NCBI RefSeq assembly: GCF_001750105.1
Contig: NZ_CP014143.1
Coordinates: 1,851,001 to 1,915,000 of the forward strand
DNA: 64,000 nt
From: Microbulbifer aggregans
GTDB taxonomy: Bacteria; Pseudomonadota; Gammaproteobacteria; Pseudomonadales; Cellvibrionaceae
Direction: 5' to 3'
In this document: positions 57,304 to 64,000 of the stretch, in pieces
Layout: each line of letters opens with the position of its first letter
Position numbering within the stretch: the first letter of the stretch is position 1
Position numbers and translations under genes: made by a program
The notes under the pieces: model-generated
Seen by the model: the letters and a program-made list of their open reading frames with translations, nothing else
Databases searched by the model: none
What the model was told of the DNA's origin: nothing

Positions 57304-58191
57304 TCACTGCAATTGCCGGTCCCGACGATCCACCTGCTGGCGTTGCCAGCGGGCGACGGCCCAGTGCAGGATGGCGGGCGGGGATTCTTCCTCAAGCTCC
57401 GTTGGCGTGTGAAAACCGAGAAAGCGCAGCGCCGCGCAGAGGTTTTCAGCCGGTCGCTGGTCATCGATGGCCGGGGCGTGATTTTGCTTGCTGAGCTTCT
57501 GGCCTGCGGCCCCCATCACCAGTGGGAGGTGGCCGAACACTGGCGGTTGTGCGCCGAGGAGGCGGAACAGCCGCTGTTGTGCGCCGGTGGTCTCCAGCAG
57601 GTCGGCGCCGCGCACAACATGAGTGATGCCCTGGTCGATATCATCCACCACTACGGCCAGCTGGTAGGCATAGAGACCATCACGTCGCTTGAGGATGGTG
57701 TCTTCCCGGATCTGCTGGTGCCGGGAGCCCTGCCAGATATCATCGAAAGTTTCCTCGCCACCGGCGCAGTGCAGGCGCAGGGCGCTCGGCAGGTCAGCCT
57801 GTAAAGCTTCTCTGGGGGTGTCGCGGCAACTGTCATTTGCGTGGCCACCCTGTTTGCGGATCTGCGCCCGCGAGCACTGGCAGGGGTAGAGCAGGCCGCG
57901 TTCGGCAAGTGCCTCTAAGGTCTGTTCGTAGAGGGAGTGGCGACGGCTCTGCCATTCCAGCGGACCGTGCCAGTGCAGGCTGTGGGCCTCAAGGGATTTG
58001 AGGATGCGATCGGCGGCACCGGGTTCCTCCCGCGGAGGATCCAGATCTTCCATCCGTACCAGCCAGTGGCCACCATGTGATATGGCATCCAGGTAGCTTC
58101 CCAGGGCACAGACAAGCGAACCGAAATGCAATGGTCCGGTAGGCGAGGGCGCGAAGCGGCCGATATAGCGGTTGGTGTTCTTTGAGGTCAT
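57304..58191 (-). CDS. gluQ: Glutamyl-Q tRNA(Asp) synthetase
   Basis: The protein has 295 residues from the ATG at 58191; GTG at 58212 is an alternative. Class I synthetase core: 'GRFAPSPTGPLHFGSL' (HIGH-like), 'MEDLDPPREEPGA' and 'GQKLSKQNHAPA' (KMSKS-like). The anticodon-binding domain of true GluRS is missing, as expected for GluQ-RS, which charges queuosine 34 of tRNA-Asp with glutamate. Cys residues in 'YPCQCSRAQI' belong to the zinc site. It follows dksA directly, as in E. coli. A perfect 7-bp hairpin (58227-58246) lies between the two genes. Confidence 0.95.
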   Translation of the reverse strand: MTSKNTNRYIGRFAPSPTGPLHFGSLVCALGSYLDAISHGGHWLVRMEDLDPPREEPGAADRILKSLEAHSLHWHGPLEWQSRRHSLYEQTLEALAERGLLYPCQCSRAQIRKQGGHANDSCRDTPREALQADLPSALRLHCAGGEETFDDIWQGSRHQQIREDTILKRRDGLYAYQLAVVVDDIDQGITHVVRGADLLETTGAQQRLFRLLGAQPPVFGHLPLVMGAAGQKLSKQNHAPAIDDQRPAENLCAALRFLGFHTPTELEEESPPAILHWAVARWQRQQVDRRDRQLQ

Positions 58192-58269
58192 GGACGATGC
58201 GGAGGATCGCACCGGGGAGTCGCGCCGGGCGATGCTGGTATCGCCCGATGCTGGTGACTCCCTGTCTGG

Positions 58270-58707
58270 TTAGCCAGAGATCTGCTTTTCCTTGATTTCC
58301 GCCAGGGTCTTGCAGTCTACGCACAGAGTGGCGGTGGGGCGTGCTTCCAGACGGCGGATGCCGATCTCGACGCCGCAAGCCTCACAATAGCCGTAGTCGT
58401 CCTGGTCGATCAGTTCGAGAGTCGCATCGATTTTCTTGATCAGCTTGCGTTCGCGATCGCGGGTACGCAGCTCCAGGCTGAACTCTTCTTCCTGGCTGGC
58501 CCGGTCTGCCGGGTCCGGGAAGTTGGCTGCCTCATCCTTCATGTGGGAAACGGTGCGGTCCACTTCCGCCATCAGCTCGGCCTTCCAGGCCAACAGCAAG
58601 TTGCGGAAATGCTCCTGCTGCTTCTCATTCATGTACTCTTCGCCCTTCTTCTCTTTATAGGGCTCCAAGCCGTGCAGAGATTCGGTGCTCGCAGCAGTTT
58701 TGGGCAT
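58270..58707 (-). CDS. dksA: RNA polymerase-binding transcription factor DksA
   Basis: The protein has 145 residues. The coiled-coil arms (about 30-105) carry the tip '[11 protein letters not shown]', which enters the secondary channel of RNA polymerase. The zinc finger 'CEAC' x17 'CVDC' is complete, so this is the zinc-containing type. DksA with ppGpp switches off rRNA promoters and activates amino-acid genes. It heads the minus-strand run to cbrB. Confidence 0.97.
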   Translation of the reverse strand: MPKTAASTESLHGLEPYKEKKGEEYMNEKQQEHFRNLLLAWKAELMAEVDRTVSHMKDEAANFPDPADRASQEEEFSLELRTRDRERKLIKKIDATLELIDQDDYGYCEACGVEIGIRRLEARPTATLCVDCKTLAEIKEKQISG

Positions 58708-58995
58708 AGTCGTTGCCTCTCTTTACTAATCGGACCCCCGGATATGGGGCCGCTACCACCAAAATCAATGTGTGTGATTCAAAGCATGTGAATCAGCACA
58801 CTAGCCTAGTCCGGTTTTACCCGGAGCGCGCAATGTCTGACCGGTTTTGGTCAGGCTAGCGCAGCAGGCTCTTCCCTCCTCGGCGCCAAACCCCCTGGTC
58901 ACCGAGAGCGAGGAAGCTACCAAATCTCTGCGGTTCGCGCCACAAAATGTTGTCTGGTATGTTTTGGCGCTCAAATTATCCACAAAGGTCGATCT

Positions 58996-59703
58996 GTGAA
59001 GTTTAATCCTCCACTGCAACAGGGGACGCTGTTGCGCCGCTATAAACGATTTCTCGCCGATATCGAGACCGCCACCGGTGAATTATTGACCATTCACTGT
59101 CCGAACACCGGTTCCATGAAGAATTGCTGGGCAGAATCCACACCCTGCTGGTACTCGGATTCCGCTAACCCCAAGAGAAAATACCGCCACACCCTGGAAG
59201 TGACCACCACGCCGGAGTCGGCGCTTGCCGGCGTGAACACCGGTCGCGCAAACGCCCTCGTGGAGGAGGCGATTACAAGCGGCGTCGTCGACGAGCTGCA
59301 GGGCTATGAAACATTGCGCCGGGAAGTGCGCTACGGCGAGGAGAACAGCCGCATCGATCTGTTGCTGAGTGGTGCGCAGGGCGACTGTTACGTGGAGGTG
59401 AAAAACGTGACCCTGGCAGAAGGCGCGCGGGGACTCTTTCCCGATGCCGTAAGTGCAAGGGGAGCGAAGCACCTGCGGGAGCTGCAGAAACTGGCGGAGG
59501 GTGGCGTTCGGGCAGTACTTTTCTACTGCGTGCAGCATTCCGCGATCGAGACCGTTGAAGCGGCGCGGGAGATAGACCCGGGCTACGCGGCTGCCCTGGA
59601 CGATGCGGTTGCTGCGGGTGTGGAAGTGATCGCTTACCGGGCGGTGATCGGAGCGGGAGAGATTCGGTTGGAGAAGGCGCTGCCCTATATCGGCCGCGCC
59701 TGA
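58996..59703 (+). CDS. sfsA: Sugar fermentation stimulation protein SfsA
   Basis: The protein has 235 residues from a GTG start. Family motifs are present: 'LLTIHCPNTGSMKNCW', 'RHTLEVTTTPESALAGVNTG', 'DLLLSGAQGDCYVEVKNVTL' and 'LFPDAVSARGAKHLREL'. The fold is nuclease-like (catalytic E-x-K in 'VEVKN'); it was named for maltose effects in E. coli but its activity is not settled. It is divergent from dksA, with 288 bases between them. Confidence 0.95.
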   Translation: MKFNPPLQQGTLLRRYKRFLADIETATGELLTIHCPNTGSMKNCWAESTPCWYSDSANPKRKYRHTLEVTTTPESALAGVNTGRANALVEEAITSGVVDELQGYETLRREVRYGEENSRIDLLLSGAQGDCYVEVKNVTLAEGARGLFPDAVSARGAKHLRELQKLAEGGVRAVLFYCVQHSAIETVEAAREIDPGYAAALDDAVAAGVEVIAYRAVIGAGEIRLEKALPYIGRA

Positions 59704-59710
59704 ATCGCGG

Positions 59711-60055
59711 TCACTCGGCCAGGAGCACGTAGAGCCCTTCCTGGGTGTGCTCGATAGGCACTGGCGTGAGGGCTTCGCCGGCACAGGGTCCGGCAATACA
59801 CTCACCGGATTCGATCACAAACAGTGCGCCGTGGGAGGCGCACTGGATCAGGGCGCCATCCGGGTCCAGAAACTGGTCTTCCTGCCAGTCCAGGTTGATC
59901 CCCCGATGGGGGCAGCTGTTTTTGTAGGCGTAGACTTCGCCATCCTTCATCACCGCGAACACATTATCTGTTCCAGCGGCTGCGTCGCCCAGCGAGAAGC
60001 CTTTTGACTGGCCTTCGGTCAGTTCGTCATATCGGCAAAGAAAGTATTTCTGCAT
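59711..60055 (-). CDS. Rieske [2Fe-2S] domain protein
   Basis: The protein has 114 residues, one complete Rieske domain with no signal peptide. Cluster ligands are 'CPHRG' (Cys and His) and 'CASHG' (Cys and His). It is probably a small electron carrier of the ferredoxin-like NirD/nitrile-oxygenase type rather than a cytochrome bc1 subunit. Its partner enzyme is not in the window. Confidence 0.9.
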   Translation of the reverse strand: MQKYFLCRYDELTEGQSKGFSLGDAAAGTDNVFAVMKDGEVYAYKNSCPHRGINLDWQEDQFLDPDGALIQCASHGALFVIESGECIAGPCAGEALTPVPIEHTQEGLYVLLAE

Positions 60056-60109
60056 ATCTACGTCGACTCGGGAATCGGTGTCTTTCGCCGCCAGCGAAGC
60101 GGCGCGTAT

Positions 60110-61177
60110 TTATTCCGGAGCGGCGAGTGTAATGGATGTTTCGTGCATTTGCCCGTCGCGCAGGAAGTTGAGATTGACCTCATCCCCGGCACGGTGGTTT
60201 TCCAGCGCGTTCAGCAGGTCGTCATAATTCCGCACCGGTTGTCGCTCGATACCGACAATGACGTCCCCCAGTTGCCAGCCGCCAGTGGGGGAGCGGTAAA
60301 TACCGCGCAGTCCCGCCTGTTCCGCCGGCATGCCCGGCGCGGTGCGCAGCACTGCCACGCCCTCGAATCCGTAGCGACTGGCCCACTGGTCGGGTGCGGA
60401 TTCAATGCCCAGTATCGGTCGCACCAGGCGACCGTGGGCGATCAGCTCCGGCACGATCTTTTTCACCGTATCCACTGGAATGGCAAAGCCAATGCCGACG
60501 CTGGCGCCGCTGGGGCTGTAGATGGCGGTGTTGACGCCGATCAGTCGACCGCGGCTGTCGAGCAGTGGCCCGCCGGAGTTGCCGGGATTGATCGCGGCAT
60601 CGGTCTGGATCACGTTGCGGATGGTGCGGTTGTTGGCCGCCTGAATCTCCCGACCGAGAGCGCTCACGACACCGGTGGTCAGCGTGGTATCGAGGCCGAA
60701 GGGATTGCCGATGGCCAGCACTTTCCGGCCAACAGCCAGACTGCGCGAGCTGCCTGCCACCAGCGGCTTGAGGAGCTCCTGCGGCGCGTCGATACGCAGC
60801 ACTGCCAGATCCTTCTCTGGTGCCGATCCCACCAGCACTGCCGGCCACTCGCTTCTGTCCTGCAGGGTAATGGTGACCTTGCGGGCGCCCTCGATTACGT
60901 GGAAATTGGTAACGACATGGCCCTGCTCATCCCAGATAAAGCCACTGCCGGCGCCCCGGGGTACGGTGTGCAGGCGCAGGCTCCAGCGGTCCCGCACCAG
61001 GGTTTCATTGGTGACATAAACCACCGAAGGGCTGGCGAAGTTGAACACCTCCATGGTGTTGCGTTCATCGTCAGTGGAGAACTCCGGCAACAGGGCTGGC
61101 GCAGCCGTCGAGTGGAGTGGTGCCAGGAGTGCTGCGATCAGCAGAGGAAAAGAGAGCAGGGACTTTATTTTCTTCAT
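60110..61177 (-). CDS. HtrA/DegS-type periplasmic serine protease with PDZ domain
   Basis: The protein has 355 residues from the ATG at 61177; longer readings add unlikely sequence. A signal peptide ends near 'STAAPA'. The S1C catalytic triad is visible: His in 'VTNFHVIEG', Asp in 'EKDLAVLRI' and Ser in 'INPGNSGGPLLD'. One PDZ domain follows (about 255-350, 'GWQLGDVIVGIERQPVRNYD'). Length matches DegS, but the N-terminus looks cleaved rather than anchored, so the role in sigma-E control is not certain. htpX, another stress protease, is 106 bases upstream on the same strand. Confidence 0.9.
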   Translation of the reverse strand: MKKIKSLLSFPLLIAALLAPLHSTAAPALLPEFSTDDERNTMEVFNFASPSVVYVTNETLVRDRWSLRLHTVPRGAGSGFIWDEQGHVVTNFHVIEGARKVTITLQDRSEWPAVLVGSAPEKDLAVLRIDAPQELLKPLVAGSSRSLAVGRKVLAIGNPFGLDTTLTTGVVSALGREIQAANNRTIRNVIQTDAAINPGNSGGPLLDSRGRLIGVNTAIYSPSGASVGIGFAIPVDTVKKIVPELIAHGRLVRPILGIESAPDQWASRYGFEGVAVLRTAPGMPAEQAGLRGIYRSPTGGWQLGDVIVGIERQPVRNYDDLLNALENHRAGDEVNLNFLRDGQMHETSITLAAPE

Positions 61178-61283
61178 GGTCGGACAGGTCAGCTTCGTTG
61201 ACTGAGCAGGTATGGAGCCCGCGTTGCCAGCCTGTGTGACCAGTGCGGGCGAGGCCGCACTGGCACTGCTATTCCGGCTGAAA

Positions 61284-62168
61284 TCAGCCGCGGGGGTTCT
61301 GCAGGGCGAGGATGCGGTCCTGCAGCGGCGGATGGCTGGCGAGCAGTGCGCCCATGTTGCCATAGATGCCAAAGGCCTTCATGTTGCTGGGCAGGGGCTC
61401 CTCGCGGCCCACTTCGGACTCCGCCTTGATCCGCGCCAGTGCGGCGGCCATGCCCTCGCGACTCGCCAGGTGCGCGCCGGCGGCGTCGGCGCGGAACTCG
61501 CGGCGGCGGCTGAACCAGGCCACCACCATCATCGCCAACACACCAAAGATCATGTCCATGATGATGGACGTGATGAAGTAGCCAATGCCAAGCCCCTGTT
61601 CGTTTTTCAGCAGCACGCGGTCGACAAAGAAGCCAACTAGCCGCGCGAAGAACATGACGAAGGTGTTGAGGACGCCCTGGATCAGGGCCAGGGTGACCAT
61701 GTCGCCATTGGCGACGTGGCCGATCTCGTGGCCGATCACGGCGCGCGCTTCCTCGCGAGGGAAACGCTCCAGCAGGCCCGCACTGACGGATACGAGAGCG
61801 CTGTTCCGGTTCCAGCCGGTGGCAAAAGCATTGGCCTGGGGCATGGGGAAGATCCCCACGTCCGGCATGCCGATGCCGGCCTTGTCTGCCAGTTCGCGCA
61901 CGGTATCCACGAGCCATTTTTCGTCGGCGTTTTGCGGCTGAGTGATCACCTGGGTACGGGTGCTCATGCGCGCGATGGTCTTGGACAGCAGCAGGGAGAT
62001 GAGTGCACCGCCGAAGCCGAAGATGGCACACATCAGAAGCAGGGCTGACATATTGAGATCGACACCGTTGGCGGCGAGGATCCCGGGAACTCCCAGCAAA
62101 TTGAAGACAATACCAACCAGAACCAGGACGGCCAGGTTAGTCAGCAGAAACAGACCAATGCGCAACAT
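61284..62168 (-). CDS. htpX: Membrane zinc metalloprotease HtpX
   Basis: The protein has 294 residues from the ATG at 62168, which has GGAG seven bases upstream. Two N-terminal and two central membrane helices flank the M48 active site 'GHEIGHVANGD' (zinc His pair and catalytic Glu); the third ligand Glu is in 'RREFRADAAGA'. HtpX degrades damaged membrane proteins together with FtsH. E. coli HtpX has 293 residues. Confidence 0.97.
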   Translation of the reverse strand: MLRIGLFLLTNLAVLVLVGIVFNLLGVPGILAANGVDLNMSALLLMCAIFGFGGALISLLLSKTIARMSTRTQVITQPQNADEKWLVDTVRELADKAGIGMPDVGIFPMPQANAFATGWNRNSALVSVSAGLLERFPREEARAVIGHEIGHVANGDMVTLALIQGVLNTFVMFFARLVGFFVDRVLLKNEQGLGIGYFITSIIMDMIFGVLAMMVVAWFSRRREFRADAAGAHLASREGMAAALARIKAESEVGREEPLPSNMKAFGIYGNMGALLASHPPLQDRILALQNPRG

Positions 62169-62261
62169 CGGCACTCTCCATTTAGTGTTCTTTCAGAGAG
62201 AGTGTAGATAGGGCCGGTTGCCGCGGTTTCAAGATAGACCTCGGTGACTTTTTGCTGTCGA

Positions 62262-62546
62262 TCACCGCGCTCTGCTGGCAGACAGTTGGCGGTCCGCCTC
62301 GCTCGCCAGTCGGGCTTTCAGGTCCGGATCCAGGTCGTTCCAGTGTACATCCAGCAGGGCGCCCTGGAGGGCGTACAAAAGCACGCGCGAGGCGTTGATG
62401 CCGCGACTGCGGATGCTGATGAATGCTTCCACCGGGCCGACGCGATGCAAGTCGTCGCGGGAACGAATACCCACCGAGTGGAGAATATTGACGGAGGCGA
62501 GGCCGAGGTTTTTGAGTTGCAGCAGTTCTGACTGACTGGGGTGCAT
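62262..62546 (-). CDS. TfoX C-terminal-domain protein
   Basis: The protein has 94 residues. The sequence from 'LKNLGLASVNILHSVGI' through 'RSRDDLHRVGPVEAF' matches the TfoX (Sxy) C-terminal helix-hairpin-helix domain, without the N-terminal domain. Full TfoX proteins activate competence genes; stand-alone C-terminal domains have no agreed role. It is divergent from the M15 peptidase gene. Confidence 0.85.
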   Translation of the reverse strand: MHPSQSELLQLKNLGLASVNILHSVGIRSRDDLHRVGPVEAFISIRSRGINASRVLLYALQGALLDVHWNDLDPDLKARLASEADRQLSASRAR

Positions 62547-62831
62547 GAGTGATATCCCTATCCTGTTTCAGCTGGCAACCGGTTGCCCGGTTCTGCTCGG
62601 CCACATCCTGTGTCCGGCGAGCCAACATAGCACACTTGTCTGGAAGGCTAAAACTACAGCGTTTCCGCAATTAAAAAGCATTCTCAAATCGATTTGCGGT
62701 TCCCATAAAAGCGGAATTCTGCAGCGCAATGGCGCGGCGGCGGGACACGCGATTTGTTACAGTAAATGGCGATGAACCCGTGTAATGAAGAATAGAGTTT
62801 GCCGACTGCCTGGCAAGTCCGGAGCCCATTG

Positions 62832-63545
62832 ATGCTGACCCCGCCCATCGAACGCATGCTGTTTGGCCTCAGCGACGATCATGTGATCCTCGAGCCGCAC
62901 TCCGGACAGCTGATGCACCCGGAGGCGCTGGTGGCTTTTCAGCGTCTCAGCGCCGACGCGCGCGATGCGGGTTTCGATCCGCAGGTGGTGTCCGGGTTCC
63001 GCAGTTTCGACCGCCAACGGACCATCTGGAACCGCAAGGCCCGCGGGGAGCGGCCGTTACTCGACAGCGCCGGTGAGCTGCTGGAATTTGCGGCTCTCTC
63101 ACCTCGGCAGACCGTTTATGCGATTCTCCGCTGGTCGGCGCTGCCCGGTGGTTCCCGCCACCATTGGGGGACGGATTTCGATGTGGTCGATCGGGCAGCC
63201 ATGCCGGATAATTACCAGCCGCAGCTGACACCGCAGGAGGTCTGCGACGAGGGTATCTTCGGGCCCTTCCACTGCTGGCTCGACGCCCGTATTGCCGCCG
63301 GTGAGAGTTACGGTTTGTTCCGGCCCTATGCGCAGGACCGCGGCGGCGTTGCGCCGGAGCGCTGGCATCTGAGCTTCGCGCCGGCGGCCTGGGAGCTGCA
63401 GGCGCTGCTGACCCCAGAGCGGCTGGAAGGGCTGATTCATGACAGCGATCTGGTACTGGGCGAAACCGTCTGCGAGGACATGGCTGCTATCTTTGAGCGT
63501 TTCGTCCGGGTGCCGGAACAATGTTATCCACCACAGAATTCATGA
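62832..63545 (+). CDS. M15-family D-alanyl-D-alanine carboxypeptidase
   Basis: The protein has 237 residues from the ATG at 62832 with GGAG seven bases upstream. VanY/DacB-like motifs are 'VVSGFRSFDRQRTIWNRKA', 'SRHHWGTDFDVVD' (zinc His and Asp) and 'ERWHLSFAP' (catalytic Glu, zinc His). It should trim peptidoglycan peptides. No signal peptide is evident, so it may act on turned-over peptides in the cytoplasm or use another route. It overlaps cysE by four bases. Confidence 0.9.
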   Translation: MLTPPIERMLFGLSDDHVILEPHSGQLMHPEALVAFQRLSADARDAGFDPQVVSGFRSFDRQRTIWNRKARGERPLLDSAGELLEFAALSPRQTVYAILRWSALPGGSRHHWGTDFDVVDRAAMPDNYQPQLTPQEVCDEGIFGPFHCWLDARIAAGESYGLFRPYAQDRGGVAPERWHLSFAPAAWELQALLTPERLEGLIHDSDLVLGETVCEDMAAIFERFVRVPEQCYPPQNS

Positions 63546-64000
63546 CGCGAGGACCGCTTATCAACGGCGATATCGAACAGCGGGATATCTGGAGTGCTAT
63601 GCGGGCGGAAGCCAGCGAGGCGGTTGCCGGTGAGCCAGTGCTGGCGAGCTACTTCCATAACACCATCCTGCGCCACAAATCCCTCAATGACGCCCTCGCT
63701 TACCAGCTGGCATCCGTGCTTGATCACAATGCCCTGACGGCGACGGCCCTGCAGGAGGTGATTGCCGCGGCTCTGGCGAAAGATCCGGGTATTGGGCGCT
63801 GCATGCAGGCGGACATCTGCGCCTGGTATGACCGCGATCCTGCCTGCGACCAGTACATCACCCCGTTTCTCTACTTCAAGGGCTTCCACGCGTTGCAGTC
63901 GCACCGCATTGCTCATTGGCTCTGGCGACAGGGTCGGCGCACACTGGCGCTGTATTTCCAGAGCCGTGTCTCGGAACAGTTTGCCGTCGACATTCACCCG
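63542..64000 (+). CDS. cysE: Serine O-acetyltransferase, 3' end cut by window
   Basis: 153 codons are visible; the frame is open to the last base. The N-terminal helical domain is typical of CysE: 'DIWSAMRAEASEAVAGEPVL', 'YFHNTILRHKSLNDALAY' and 'YFKGFHALQSHRIAHWLW'. The left-handed beta-helix with the active site lies beyond the window. The enzyme makes O-acetylserine for cysteine synthesis. The start overlaps the previous stop (ATGA); an in-frame ATG at 63521 is an alternative. Confidence 0.93.
   Translation, partial: MTRGPLINGDIEQRDIWSAMRAEASEAVAGEPVLASYFHNTILRHKSLNDALAYQLASVLDHNALTATALQEVIAAALAKDPGIGRCMQADICAWYDRDPACDQYITPFLYFKGFHALQSHRIAHWLWRQGRRTLALYFQSRVSEQFAVDIHP

Overview
The window looks like chromosomal DNA of a GC-rich marine gammaproteobacterium, probably Cellvibrionales and close to Microbulbifer. 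This is inferred from gene order and protein style: the metY-rimP-nusA-infB-rbfA-truB-rpsO-pnp block, the sfsA-dksA-gluQ-cbrX-cbrA-cbrB-pcnB-folK-panB block shared with Pseudomonas, and large TonB-dependent receptors. No CRISPR array, insertion sequence, phage gene or integrase was seen.

Bases 1-8693 hold one tightly packed plus-strand operon for an energised cell-envelope machine: a coiled-coil protein cut by the window edge, a 1056-residue TPR lipoprotein, a small TPR lipoprotein, a small exported protein, a TolQ/ExbB-type channel subunit, two ExbD/TolR-type subunits, and a TonB-like protein with an AgmX/PglI C-terminus. After a hairpin, bases 8988-24553 encode a 3464-residue exported protein made mostly of DUF11-type beta repeats, overlapping the gene for a 1726-residue protein with three OmpA-like domains and a long predicted beta-barrel. 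The giant protein itself ends in an OmpA-like segment. The two loci may form one surface machine of the gliding/adhesion (Agl-Glt-like) type, but that is inference. Two lipoproteins of unknown function follow (24893-26475).

Bases 26577-31301 are framed by two initiator tRNA genes with nearly identical promoters. The first is followed by about 6.5 tandem units of about 112 bp, each ending in a copy of the 3' part of that tRNA. Between the tRNAs lies a Fur-controlled TonB receptor/PepSY iron-uptake operon. The second tRNA leads into the translation and RNA-decay block rimP to pnp (31469-40515). A long AT-rich and then structured leader precedes an Oar-like TonB-dependent receptor (41231-44200). 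Next come a membrane protein of unknown function, a GFA-family protein, a sugar-phosphate mutarotase and a ZntB-type transporter.

From 47437 to 58707 the minus strand carries dksA, gluQ, cbrX, cbrA, cbrB, a non-coding interval, pcnB, folK, a deoxynucleoside kinase, panB and a thioesterase (listed in transcription order). The interval between cbrB and pcnB has three signals in the right order and strand: TGTTAC/GTAACA half-sites, a GG-N10-GC sigma-54 promoter, and a transcript dense in A-A-N motifs. Together with its position they indicate a CrcZ-like Hfq-titrating small RNA activated by CbrB, and this is the strongest regulatory discovery in the window. The right end holds sfsA, a Rieske protein, an HtrA-like protease, HtpX, a TfoX C-terminal-domain protein, an M15 peptidase and the start of cysE.
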